Below, piece after piece: positions 17,882 to 25,346 of a DNA stretch of 64,000 nucleotides. Source of the stretch: Qipengyuania xiapuensis. GTDB lineage: Bacteria; Pseudomonadota; Alphaproteobacteria; Sphingomonadales; Sphingomonadaceae. Numbering within the stretch: position 1 is the first letter of the stretch; every line of letters starts with the position of its first letter. Where the stretch lies: assembly GCF_019711395.1 (NCBI RefSeq), contig NZ_JAIGNL010000001.1, positions 682,001 to 746,000 of the forward strand. The letters are read 5' to 3'. The translations under genes and the position numbers were made by a program. A model generated the notes under the pieces. That model had not been told where the DNA came from, ran no database searches, and saw only the letters and a program-made list of their open reading frames with translations.

Positions 17882-18780
17882 TGAACGCGGCAAAGCAAAC
17901 CCACAAGCACGAGCGCTACAAGGGCGAATACCCGATCGTTGTGGAGGGGCTGACCAACCGCTTCGGCCCCATCACCGTGCACGAAAACCTCGACCTCAAG
18001 GTCAGGCGCGGGGAGATTCTCGGCGTTGTCGGCGGTTCGGGCAGCGGCAAGTCGGTCCTTATGCGCTCGATCATCGGCCTGCAGACACCCAACGAGGGCG
18101 ATGTAAGGGTGTTCGACAAGTCGATCATCCAGGCCGATCCCGACGAGGAAATCGGCGTGCGCGACCGTTGGGGCGTGCTCTTCCAAGGCGGCGCACTGTT
18201 CTCGACGCTTACCGTGGGCGAGAATGTCGAAGTGCCGCTGAAGCAGTTCTACCCGGACATTCACGATACGCTGCGCAAGGAAATCGCGCGCTACAAGGTG
18301 CTGCTGTCCGGCCTTCCCGAAGAGGCGGTGCGCAAATATCCGAGCGAGCTTTCGGGCGGCATGAAGAAGCGCGCTGGCCTCGCCCGCGCGTTGGCGCTCG
18401 ATCCCGAACTCCTGTTCCTCGACGAGCCGACCGCGGGCCTCGATCCGATCGGTGCGGCAGCGTTCGACCGGCTGACGCGCGAGCTAAAAGAGACGCTCGG
18501 CCTCACCGTGTTCCTGATCACTCACGACCTCGATACGCTGCACGAGATCTGCGACCGGGTGGCGGTAATCGCCGACAGGAAGATCATCGCGGTCGACACC
18601 GTCCCGAACCTGATGGAACTCGATCACCCCTGGATACAGGAATATTTCAACGGTCCGCGCGGCCGGGCGGCGCTCACCGCGCAGGCGCTCGACGAATTGC
18701 GCCAGCACATGGAGCTGCCCGTCGCGGCCCATGCGGTCAAAGCGTTGGACAAACCGCCTGCGGGCAAGGATAAGGCTTAG
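17881..18780 (+). CDS. mlaF: MlaF-family ABC transporter ATP-binding protein
   Basis: This cytoplasmic ATPase powers the MlaE permease. The 299-residue protein has Walker A in GGSGSGKSVLMRS (about residues 47-55), signature LSGGMKKRAGLARAL, Walker B LLFLDEPTAGLDP and the switch His in LITHDLDTLHEI. Its ATG shares its first base with the mlaE stop; an in-frame GTG at 17872 is less likely. The 50-residue C-terminal tail after the ATPase fold is Pro/Lys-rich at the end. Confidence 0.93.
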   Translation: MNAAKQTHKHERYKGEYPIVVEGLTNRFGPITVHENLDLKVRRGEILGVVGGSGSGKSVLMRSIIGLQTPNEGDVRVFDKSIIQADPDEEIGVRDRWGVLFQGGALFSTLTVGENVEVPLKQFYPDIHDTLRKEIARYKVLLSGLPEEAVRKYPSELSGGMKKRAGLARALALDPELLFLDEPTAGLDPIGAAAFDRLTRELKETLGLTVFLITHDLDTLHEICDRVAVIADRKIIAVDTVPNLMELDHPWIQEYFNGPRGRAALTAQALDELRQHMELPVAAHAVKALDKPPAGKDKA

Positions 18781-18783
18781 CGA

Positions 18784-19731
18784 ATGGAAACGCGGGCAAA
18801 TTACGTTTGGGTGGGGGCGGTTACGCTCGCAGTGCTGGCGGCGCTGGCGCTGTTCATCGTCTGGATCGCGCGCTGGGGCGAAGGCGCCCAGAAGGAATAC
18901 GACATCTTCTTCAAGGAGAGCGTGTCGGGCCTCGCCAATGGCAGCCAGGTGAGCTTTGCCGGCGTTCCCGTAGGCCAGGTCAGCCAGATCGTGCTGTGGG
19001 ACAAGGATCCCGAATTCGTCCGCGTGCGCATCAGCGTGAAGGACGAGGTGCCGATCCTCGTAGGTACGACCGCAACGATCCAGGGCAGCTTCACCGGCGT
19101 CTCGACCATCCTGCTCGATGGTGCGCGCAGCGGAGCGCCTGCCATTTCCTGCGAGACCACGGCCTGCACCGAAGGCGTGCCGATTATCCCGCCCAAGCCC
19201 GGCGGACTTGGCGAGCTGCTGTCTAACGCGCCGCTCCTGCTCGAGCGGCTGGCCACGCTGACGGAGCGCCTGACCCAGCTGCTGGGTGACGAGAACCAGG
19301 GCGAGATCGCGGGCATCCTTGCCAATACGAACCAGATGACCGCCGACCTTGCGCAGACTGCACCGCAGTTCGAGCGGACGATGGCCGAATTGCAGGTGAC
19401 CCTGCGCGAAGCGTCCGAAGCGCTCGACCAGTTCGAGAAGGTCACCGCCTCGACCGACCGCCTGCTCAACCAGGAAGGCGCACAGCTTGCCGAGCAACTG
19501 CGCGTGACGCTGAAGCAGGCCGGCGATGCGTCGGAAGAACTTGAAGGCGTGCTCGCCGAAGCGCGTCCTGCGACCAAGCAGCTCGCGGAAAGCACGCTGC
19601 CCGCCGCCGAAGCCACCCTTCGCGACCTGCGTGCGACCAGCAAGGCACTGCGCGATGTTACCGAAAAGCTCGACGAGCAGGGCGCTGGCGCACTGCTGAG
19701 CAGCCAGCCGCTGCCCGAGTACGAGGACTGA
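18784..19731 (+). CDS. mlaD: MlaD-family MCE-domain substrate-binding protein
   Basis: This 315-residue protein has one N-terminal membrane helix (about residues 8-29). The MCE domain (about 38-115) contains VSGLANGSQVSFAGVPVGQV and TGVSTILLDG. A long helical tail (150-300) is rich in Leu, Glu and Thr repeats. MCE proteins form hexameric lipid-carrying rings in the periplasm, and long helices can extend the channel. It starts three bases after mlaF. MCE tails of this length occur in needle-like lipid tunnels, so this system may span more of the periplasm than E. coli MlaD. Confidence 0.92.
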   Translation: METRANYVWVGAVTLAVLAALALFIVWIARWGEGAQKEYDIFFKESVSGLANGSQVSFAGVPVGQVSQIVLWDKDPEFVRVRISVKDEVPILVGTTATIQGSFTGVSTILLDGARSGAPAISCETTACTEGVPIIPPKPGGLGELLSNAPLLLERLATLTERLTQLLGDENQGEIAGILANTNQMTADLAQTAPQFERTMAELQVTLREASEALDQFEKVTASTDRLLNQEGAQLAEQLRVTLKQAGDASEELEGVLAEARPATKQLAESTLPAAEATLRDLRATSKALRDVTEKLDEQGAGALLSSQPLPEYED

Positions 19732-19733
19732 GC

Positions 19734-20333
19734 ATGGGGAACGCAAGAATGATCGACCATCGCAAACTCGCCGTGCTTGCGCCCGCGCTCCTTCTGGCGG
19801 GCTGCCTGTCCTTCGGCAGCGAGCCGCCCGACAGCCTCCTGACGCTGACGCCGAGCGCGACCGCACCTGCCGGAACCGGCGGATCGAGCGCATCGGGCTC
19901 CGCCATCGCGCTGGTCGAATTCCAGGCACCTGCCGCGATCGACGTGACACGCGTGCCGGTGCAGGTTTCCGACACCGAGATCGCCTATCTCAAGGAAGCG
20001 GTATGGGTCGAAAAGCCTGCCCGCCTGTTCCGCCGCCTGATTGCGGAAACGATCCGCACCCGCTCGAACCGCGTGGTGGTCGATGGTGACGATCCCGGCG
20101 CGCTCGCAAGCAACCGCCTGACAGGCACGCTGCGCCAGTTCGGCTATGATGCCCGTACGGGCAGTGTCGTGGTGGTCTTCGATGCCGTTCGCCCGGGCGA
20201 GGGAAGCGCCGTCGAGACGCGCCGCTTCGAAGCCACGGTGCCAGGTGTAGCTGCCGATGTCCGCAGTGTTGGCCCCGCACTCAATAGCGCCGCCAACGAT
20301 GTCGCGGGACAGGTCGCAGACTGGGTCAGCTGA
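19734..20333 (+). CDS. ABC-type transport auxiliary lipoprotein (PqiC/DUF330-like)
   Basis: This 199-residue lipoprotein has a lipobox LLLAGC (cysteine at about residue 23). The mature domain includes ALVEFQAPAAIDVTRVPVQV, AYLKEAVWVEKPARLFRRL and ADVRSVGPALNSAANDVAGQ, features of the ABC-type auxiliary lipoprotein family found with MCE transporters. It probably sits at the outer membrane as the distal component of the Mla-like transporter. It follows mlaD by two bases; no MlaC or MlaA gene is present. Confidence 0.85.
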   Translation: MGNARMIDHRKLAVLAPALLLAGCLSFGSEPPDSLLTLTPSATAPAGTGGSSASGSAIALVEFQAPAAIDVTRVPVQVSDTEIAYLKEAVWVEKPARLFRRLIAETIRTRSNRVVVDGDDPGALASNRLTGTLRQFGYDARTGSVVVVFDAVRPGEGSAVETRRFEATVPGVAADVRSVGPALNSAANDVAGQVADWVS

Positions 20334-20336
20334 CGC

Positions 20337-20705
20337 CTACGGGCGCCAGGTCATCTCCACCGGCTCCCAGCCCTGCTTGCGGACCATCGACATGCCGCTG
20401 TCCTTGTCGAGCGTCGCCTCGTCGAAAGTGTCGAGCACGTAGCAATAGGTCGTGCTGCGTCCGACCCCGTCATCGACGCGGCCGGAGACGTGGTTGAAGT
20501 AGGCCTCCTCGTCCATGACCGACTGTTCCCAGGTGCCACGGAAGATCGAGCTGAAATAGGCGTTGCCGCCGGGCTCCGAAGCGGAGGCGACGCAGTAGAC
20601 ATACTGCTTCTCGGCCGCTCCTGCATGGACCGAACCGGTCGCCGCAAAAGCCGCAAGTGGCGCGGCGAACATTGCGCGGGTGAGATTGCCTTGTCGGTGC
20701 GCCAT
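20337..20705 (-). CDS. Small exported protein of unknown function
   Basis: This 122-residue protein has a signal peptide with an Ala-rich core ending GSVHAGAAEK. The mature part has KQYVYCVASASEPGGNAYFS, a middle that resembles a small beta domain and two cysteines that could pair. The start at 20705 (MAHRQGNLTRAM) has GAGGAG with six-base spacing, better than the upstream in-frame 20747. It converges on the Mla lipoprotein gene with only three bases between, leaving no room for a terminator. Function unknown. Confidence 0.75.
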   Translation of the reverse strand: MAHRQGNLTRAMFAAPLAAFAATGSVHAGAAEKQYVYCVASASEPGGNAYFSSIFRGTWEQSVMDEEAYFNHVSGRVDDGVGRSTTYCYVLDTFDEATLDKDSGMSMVRKQGWEPVEMTWRP

Positions 20706-20836
20706 GGGACCTCCTCGAAAACCATCGCTGCCGGATGCGAGGACCATGGGCCAAGAAAGCTACCATGCGCCGAATCAAGGCGGTTAACGCACTTCAGGGA
20801 TACCGCTGGACCCACCCAAGTCTTTGAAGTATTGAA

Positions 20837-21532
20837 TTATTTCAGGACAGCGTGTGCAAACTCGATTGCGGCGAGGAAATCGCCCTTGCGCTTGGTGCGG
20901 CGCTCTTCCGCTTCCTCGTCTCGGCCCCACAGTTCGACCTGCCAGTCCTCTTCGAGATTGGCCGCGTCCCACAGGGCCTCGCCGTCTGCCGCCGGTTCGA
21001 GGGCTTCCAGACCGATGCACAGCGATGCGGCGAGCGAAGTCGTCTGTTCGAGTGCGGTCAGGGTGAAAGCGTCGAGCGCCTCGAGCCGCTTGGCGAGCTT
21101 GCGGCGCGTCTCTTCGGTCTGCGGGCGATGGACGATGCCGCTGATCCGGTGGAGCTTCACGCCTTCACGCTCTTCCATGCCGGCGACGATCGGCTCCCAC
21201 ACCTCCTGCTGGCGGCGGTAGAGCGCTTCTTCGGGATCGGCGCGGTAGCAAAGCGTGTCGGTTTCCGCGTAGCCGAGCAGCTTTTCGACCACGCCCGACT
21301 TGTCGCGCGACAGAACGTCGAGCGCGTAATCGGTCATGTCGCGAAAACGGAAAGAAGCAGGGTCGATTGTCTCGCCCTGGCCGTCCCATTCGGCGGCCAG
21401 CATCTTGGCTAGCGTCTCGCTCGGCACGACCTGCGGCTCGCCGCCCTGTGTTTTTAGCGGGCGACCGTCGAGCGACACCGTCCAGCCGAGGTCGGTCCTG
21501 GCGGTGGTGACGTCCTTGTAGAAACGCTTCAT
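20837..21532 (-). CDS. ATP12-family F1-ATPase assembly chaperone
   Basis: This 231-residue protein matches the ATP12 family, whose mitochondrial member binds the alpha subunit of F1-ATPase for assembly. Recognisable blocks are MKRFYKDVTTARTDLGWTV, LDGRPLKTQGG (about residue 24-34), LLGYAETDTLCYRA and WDAANLEEDWQVELWGRDEE. The start at 21532 is chosen because it overlaps the previous gene's stop (ATGA) and matches the family N-terminus. It is the last gene of the crcB-rlu-HAD-small protein run. Confidence 0.88.
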   Translation of the reverse strand: MKRFYKDVTTARTDLGWTVSLDGRPLKTQGGEPQVVPSETLAKMLAAEWDGQGETIDPASFRFRDMTDYALDVLSRDKSGVVEKLLGYAETDTLCYRADPEEALYRRQQEVWEPIVAGMEEREGVKLHRISGIVHRPQTEETRRKLAKRLEALDAFTLTALEQTTSLAASLCIGLEALEPAADGEALWDAANLEEDWQVELWGRDEEAEERRTKRKGDFLAAIEFAHAVLK

Positions 21533-21741
21533 TTCTCGCGCGAGCTCCACTTGCGGGCGAGAAACGTCGGCATCAGGAAGAAGTCTGCGAGCCCGACTGC
21601 TAGCAGCGCATATCCGACGATGTCGGGCGCATCGATCGTGTCTGTCAGGATCAGGATGGCCGCGACGACCAGGATCGCGCCACCAAGGCGCAGCAACTGG
21701 ATAATATAGAAGCGGCTCACTGCGGGATCGGGCTCAGCCAC
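21529..21741 (-). CDS. Small membrane protein with two helices
   Basis: This 70-residue protein has two predicted membrane helices (about residues 13-33 and 40-57) joined by TDTIDAPDIVG, with a basic C-terminus KWSSREK. It overlaps the HAD gene at its start by eight bases and ATP12 at its end by four bases, so it is an expressed part of the operon. Function is unknown; the location suggests a link to the F1 assembly factor. Confidence 0.75.
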   Translation of the reverse strand: MAEPDPAVSRFYIIQLLRLGGAILVVAAILILTDTIDAPDIVGYALLAVGLADFFLMPTFLARKWSSREK

Positions 21742-22387
21742 CGATCATCTCCTCGAGTTGTTCCATTGTCTCGGCCACGCCCTGCGCGCCGGCAGCGAGC
21801 AGCTCGCCGGGCTCGTGATAGCCCCAGGCGACGCCGATGGCGCGAACGCGCGCGGCGATGGCCATGTCGATATCGAATGTGGTGTCGCCTACCATCACGG
21901 CATCCGCCGCGCCGACACCGGCCTCGGCAAGCGCTTCCTCGAGCATGGCGGGATGTGGCTTGGAAGGATGGCGGTCGGCGGTCTGGAGTGTGACGAAGCG
22001 GTGCTTGATGCCATGCGTCTCGAGGCAGGCGTGCAGGCCGCGGTCGCTCTTGCCCGTGGCAACGCCGAGCAGCCAGCCGGCGGCGTCGAGCCGTTCGATC
22101 AATGCCTTCATACCTTCGTAAAGAGGTTCTTCGAGGATGCCTGTCTCGCGCCTGCTGCGATAGCCTGCCTTGTACGCCTCGAGCGCGGCGGCGTGCTCGT
22201 CCTCGCTGGCATCGGGCGCAAGGATGCGAAGGGCATGGGGCAGGCTGAGCCCGACCATGCGGCGCACCTCGTTACGGTCGGGCGGGGCTAGTCCTGCCGC
22301 GGCGAAGGCCTCGTCCATCGTGTCGCAAATCGCCGCCTGTCCGTCGACCAGCGTGCCATCGCAATCGAAGATGACGAGGCGGCTCAC
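21734..22387 (-). CDS. HAD-superfamily phosphatase, phosphoglycolate phosphatase-like
   Basis: This 217-residue protein has HAD motif I FDCDGTLVDGQ (Asp9 nucleophile), the helical cap, motif II in GVATGKSDRGL, motif III at HPSKPHP and motif IV MVGDTTFDIDMA. The subfamily with this cap removes phosphate from small metabolites such as phosphoglycolate. The exact substrate cannot be read from sequence. It overlaps the rlu gene by four bases upstream and the small membrane-protein gene by eight bases downstream. Confidence 0.9.
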   Translation of the reverse strand: MSRLVIFDCDGTLVDGQAAICDTMDEAFAAAGLAPPDRNEVRRMVGLSLPHALRILAPDASEDEHAAALEAYKAGYRSRRETGILEEPLYEGMKALIERLDAAGWLLGVATGKSDRGLHACLETHGIKHRFVTLQTADRHPSKPHPAMLEEALAEAGVGAADAVMVGDTTFDIDMAIAARVRAIGVAWGYHEPGELLAAGAQGVAETMEQLEEMIGG

Positions 22388-23520
22388 TTCTTCTTGCCGC
22401 GCCCGGCGGGACGTCCCTTGGGCTTGCCGCCTGCACCGCCGCGCGCCCGGCGCGGGCCGCGCTGGGACTTGCGATAGTTCTTGGCGTGCTGGCGCGCCTG
22501 CTGCTTCTTTTCCTCGCGCGACTTGGGCGGAGGATCGTCGCGCATCGGCGTCGCATCGCTCGCATTCTCGTCGAAGCCGATCTGCTCCATGCTCGCAGCG
22601 AAATGTTCGGGCAGCTCGGCGGTCACGTCGAGCTTGCCGCCATCGGGGCTGTCGATGATCAGGCGGCGGGCGTGCAGGTGCATCTTGCGGCTGACCGAAC
22701 CGGTGAGGAAGGCATCCTTCCCGCCGTATTTGCCGTCACCCACGATCGGGTGGCCCATCGCGGCGCAATGGACGCGCAGCTGGTGGGTGCGGCCGGTGAG
22801 CGGCTGGAGTTCGAGCCACGCGGCTTTCTTGCCCGCGGTGTCGACGACGCGGTACTTCGTCTTGGCCGGCTGGCCGCCCTCGTGGTCGACATGCATCTTC
22901 TCGCCGCCCGAACCGGGCTGCTTGGCGAGCGGGGCCTCGATCACGCCTTCCTTGATGTCGGGCACGCCGACGACGAGCGCCCAGTAGATCTTTTTCGCAC
23001 TGCGGCCGGAGAAGCGCTTCGAGAAGAAGGCGGCGCTGCCAGGTGTGCGCGCGACGAGGAGGACGCCCGAGGTGTCCTTGTCGAGCCGGTGGACGAGGCG
23101 GGGGCGCTGTTCTTCGTCTTCATCCATGTAGGCGTCGAGCAGCCCGTCGACGTGGTTGTGCGTGTTGGTGCCGCCCTGTGTCGCGAGCCCGGGCGGCTTG
23201 TTGATCACCAGCGCGCTCTTGGTGCGGTTGATGAGCATCTCTTCCGCCTGCTCGCGTTCGGCATTGGTCAGTTCGCGCTTTGGCTTCGCCTTCTTGTGCG
23301 GGGCATCGCCGCCCGGGGGAACGCGGATCTGCTGGCCCTGCTCGAGCCGGTCGTCGGGCTTGGCGCGGCCGCCGTCGACGCGGATCTGGCCGGTGCGTGC
23401 CCATTTGCTGACCGTGCCGAAACCGATCTGGGGCAGGTGGCGCTTGAACCAGCGATCGAGCCGGATGCCGTCGTCATCGGCCTCGACCGTGAAGGTGCGA
23501 ACTTCGTCGGAGGTCTTCAT
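22384..23520 (-). CDS. RluA-family pseudouridine synthase
   Basis: This 378-residue enzyme isomerises uridine in rRNA or tRNA. It has an N-terminal S4 RNA-binding domain (about residues 14-75, RLDRWFKRHLPQIGFGTVSK) and a catalytic domain with HRLDKDTSGVLLVARTPG, whose Asp is the nucleophile. It ends in a 50-residue Lys/Arg/Gly-rich tail probably used to bind RNA. It is closest to RluC/RluD. The start at 23520 follows crcB with a four-base overlap; the longer open frame upstream is crcB in another frame. Confidence 0.92.
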   Translation of the reverse strand: MKTSDEVRTFTVEADDDGIRLDRWFKRHLPQIGFGTVSKWARTGQIRVDGGRAKPDDRLEQGQQIRVPPGGDAPHKKAKPKRELTNAEREQAEEMLINRTKSALVINKPPGLATQGGTNTHNHVDGLLDAYMDEDEEQRPRLVHRLDKDTSGVLLVARTPGSAAFFSKRFSGRSAKKIYWALVVGVPDIKEGVIEAPLAKQPGSGGEKMHVDHEGGQPAKTKYRVVDTAGKKAAWLELQPLTGRTHQLRVHCAAMGHPIVGDGKYGGKDAFLTGSVSRKMHLHARRLIIDSPDGGKLDVTAELPEHFAASMEQIGFDENASDATPMRDDPPPKSREEKKQQARQHAKNYRKSQRGPRRARGGAGGKPKGRPAGRGKKK

Positions 23521-23927
23521 CCCGCCATCCTCATCACTGCAAGTCCGACCATCAGGCCGCTGATCCCCATCGCGAACGACAGGATCGCATAGAGCGAGGC
23601 GAACAGGTACTGCCCGCGCTCGATCATCAGGACCATCTCGAGGCTGAAAGCGGAGAAGGTCGTGAAGCCGCCCAAGAGGCCGACGCCTAGCAGGAGGCGC
23701 AATTGCTCGCTGCTTTCGTTGCCGTGACGTGCAAGCCAACCGGCCAGCATGCCCATCAGCAGGCTGCCGATCGCGTTCACCGCAAGCGTTGCGAAAGGAA
23801 AGGTCGTGACGATCGACGGGCCGAGCCAATGGGTCATCATGCGGCCGGTCTGGTATCGCAGCACGGCGCCTGCCGCGCCGCCCAGTGCGACGTGCAAGGT
23901 TGCGGCAAGTGTAGGAAGGGTGGACAT
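23517..23927 (-). CDS. crcB: Fluoride efflux transporter CrcB
   Basis: CrcB (Fluc) forms dual-topology dimers that export fluoride. The 136-residue protein has four membrane helices and the family blocks GGAAGAVLRYQTGRMM, ATLAVNAIGSLLMG and GLLGGFTTFSAFSLE, the last holding the conserved Phe-Ser-Phe pore residues. The start at 23927 gives the normal length; the longer frame to 24014 would be unusual. I looked for a fluoride riboswitch in front of it and saw none. Confidence 0.93.
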   Translation of the reverse strand: MSTLPTLAATLHVALGGAAGAVLRYQTGRMMTHWLGPSIVTTFPFATLAVNAIGSLLMGMLAGWLARHGNESSEQLRLLLGVGLLGGFTTFSAFSLEMVLMIERGQYLFASLYAILSFAMGISGLMVGLAVMRMAG

Positions 23928-23979
23928 TGGCGCTCCTCTAGCGCCTGCCGGGCGAATGCGAAAGCCGCCTACTGCGCTC

Positions 23980-24008
23980 TTGCCTTTTCCTCTTCGAATC
24001 CGTATGTG
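23980..24008 (+). promoter_or_regulatory. Putative promoter of rpsU
   Basis: TTGCCT (23980-23985) and TATGTG (24003-24008) are 17 bases apart, about 125 bases before the rpsU ATG. The -10 has the same TATGTG as the putative rnpB promoter. The resulting transcript would have a leader of about 115 bases, which holds a mini-ORF and alternative hairpins. Confidence 0.35.
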
Positions 24009-24086
24009 CGCCACCGTTCGAGCCGGTCCGGAACGGATTCGGCGCGTTTTTCGTTCTATTGGCGAAACTGTTTTTAGGAGGCAAAA

Positions 24087-24111
24087 CCCGCTATGGCGGG
24101 CTCTGGCCCGC
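24087..24111 (+). promoter_or_regulatory. Alternative stem-loops in the rpsU leader
   Basis: Three segments can pair in two exclusive ways: CCCGC (24087-24091) with GCGGG (24096-24100) around TATG, or GCGGGC (24096-24101) with GCCCGC (24106-24111) around TCTG. The pairing site covers a possible mini-ORF start at 24093. The arrangement looks like a small switch or attenuator-like element. No poly-U follows, so it is not a simple terminator. Confidence 0.4.
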
Positions 24112-24119
24112 TTAGTTGA
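24093..24119 (+). CDS. Possible leader mini-ORF (8 codons) of rpsU
   Basis: A strong Shine-Dalgarno AGGAGG (24076-24081) lies 11 bases before ATG at 24093, which opens MAGSGPLS and stops at TGA 24117-24119. The TGA overlaps the GAGG that serves as ribosome-binding site of rpsU (ATG at 24133), so termination would occur at the rpsU start region. The spacing is longer than ideal and no conservation can be tested here, so it remains a proposal. Confidence 0.3.
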   Translation: MAGSGPLS

Positions 24120-24132
24120 GGTGTTTTAATTT

Positions 24133-24339
24133 ATGCAGATCATCGTTCGCGATAACAACGTCGACCAGGCTCTCCGCGCGCTCAAGAAGAAGCTGCAGCG
24201 TGAAGGCGTGTATCGCGAAATGAAGCTGCGCCGCCACTACGAGAAGCCGAGCGAGAAGCGCGCACGCGAAAAGGCTGCCGCCGTTCGCCGCGCTCGCAAG
24301 CTCGAGCGTAAGCGTATGGAGCGCGACGGCATCAAGTAA
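24133..24339 (+). CDS. rpsU: 30S ribosomal protein S21
   Basis: This 68-residue basic protein is bS21, which binds the 30S platform near the anti-Shine-Dalgarno region. It starts [20 protein letters not shown], the usual opening of alphaproteobacterial bS21, and ends in a Lys/Arg-rich helix with [18 protein letters not shown] ribosome-binding site lies at 24118-24121, nine to ten bases upstream. A strong terminator follows at 24372. See the leader elements for possible control. Confidence 0.97.
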   Translation: MQIIVRDNNVDQALRALKKKLQREGVYREMKLRRHYEKPSEKRAREKAAAVRRARKLERKRMERDGIK

Positions 24340-24371
24340 GCCGTTGCCAGCACCATTAAGCTAAGCCATGA

Positions 24372-24396
24372 GGGCGCGGAGAAATCCGCGCCCTTT
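24372..24396 (+). terminator. Rho-independent terminator after rpsU
   Basis: GGGCGCGGA (24372-24380), a GAAA tetraloop and TCCGCGCCC (24385-24393) form a perfect 9-bp stem followed by TTT. It separates rpsU from the FKBP gene. Confidence 0.85.
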
Positions 24397-24417
24397 GCGT
24401 ATCAGGACACGAGTTAC

Positions 24418-24984
24418 ATGACCGAGATCACCCGCGTACCGCTCCAGCCCATCAAGAAGGGCTCGCTGACCAAGCTCTGGCTCGGCGTCCTCGTCGCCAT
24501 CCTGCTGGGTGCCGGCCTCGCCTGGGCCGCTGCTCCCAAGGGACTGAGCGTCGACACGATCACCGAGGGTACCGGTCCGAATCCGCAGATCGGCGATGTC
24601 GTGTTCGTGAAATATGTCGGCAAGCTCGCCGACGGCAGCGAATTCGACCGTTCGCAGCCGCTTCCCATTCCGCCGGGCATCTTCCCGGAAGGCAATCCGC
24701 TGCTGATGGAAGAGGGTGCGATCATTCCCGGCTTCATCGACGGTCTTGGCCAGATGCAGAAGGGCGGCAAGTACGAGCTGACCATCCCGGGCGACATGGC
24801 CTACGGCGCCGAACCGCCTCCCGGTTCGCCCATCCCGCCGAACGCCGCGCTGACGTTTGAAGTCGAAGTGATCGACTTCATGAGCAAGGAAGATTTCCAG
24901 GCCCGCGCGACCGCTCTGCAGTCGATGATGGGCGCAGGTCCGGCCGGCAACGGCCCGCCCCCTTCGGAATCTCTGCCTGAATAG
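24418..24984 (+). CDS. FKBP-type peptidyl-prolyl isomerase, membrane anchored
   Basis: This 188-residue protein has a cytoplasmic N-terminus, one membrane helix (about residues 18-39) and a periplasmic FKBP domain: [40 protein letters not shown], and [17 protein letters not shown] isomerases assist protein folding at proline bonds. The C-terminus is Pro/Gly-rich. The 64-base gap to gatC has no clear promoter, so read-through into gatCA is possible. Confidence 0.92.
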   Translation: MTEITRVPLQPIKKGSLTKLWLGVLVAILLGAGLAWAAAPKGLSVDTITEGTGPNPQIGDVVFVKYVGKLADGSEFDRSQPLPIPPGIFPEGNPLLMEEGAIIPGFIDGLGQMQKGGKYELTIPGDMAYGAEPPPGSPIPPNAALTFEVEVIDFMSKEDFQARATALQSMMGAGPAGNGPPPSESLPE

Positions 24985-25043
24985 GATTTTTTCGCGCTCG
25001 AAGGCGCTTGATGGGGGCGGCGCGCGCGGCTAGTGCGCAGCCC

Positions 25044-25346
25044 ATGTCAGTCACACGCGAAGAAGTGGCCAAGATCGCCTCGCTCGCCCGCATCAAGATG
25101 GGCGACGAGGAGCTGGATCGCATGGTCCCCGAACTCAACAACATCCTCGACTGGGTCGAACAGCTCGGCGAGGTCGACACCTCGGGCGTCGAGCCGATGA
25201 CCGCGGTCATCCCGAACACGCTGCGCCTGCGCGACGACGTGGTCGATGCGATCCCCGAAACCTCGGGTGGCCGCCGCGAAGATGTCCTCGCCAATGCACC
25301 GGTTGCCGAACACGGCTTCTTCGGCGTGCCCAAGGTGATCGAATAA
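25044..25346 (+). CDS. gatC: Asp-tRNA(Asn)/Glu-tRNA(Gln) amidotransferase subunit C
   Basis: GatC links GatA and GatB in the complex that converts misacylated Glu-tRNA-Gln or Asp-tRNA-Asn to the correct aminoacyl-tRNA. At 100 residues it has the family pattern [27 protein letters not shown] and [10 protein letters not shown]. The start at 25044 (MSVTREEV) is preferred to 25008, which adds a non-conserved Ala-rich stretch. Its TAA overlaps the ATG of gatA by one base. Confidence 0.95.
   Translation: MSVTREEVAKIASLARIKMGDEELDRMVPELNNILDWVEQLGEVDTSGVEPMTAVIPNTLRLRDDVVDAIPETSGGRREDVLANAPVAEHGFFGVPKVIE

Noticed and set aside
23928-23980. Possible fluoride riboswitch upstream of crcB
   Set aside because: The expected GGNGAUGG and following conserved pairings were not found in the leader, so no riboswitch is claimed.
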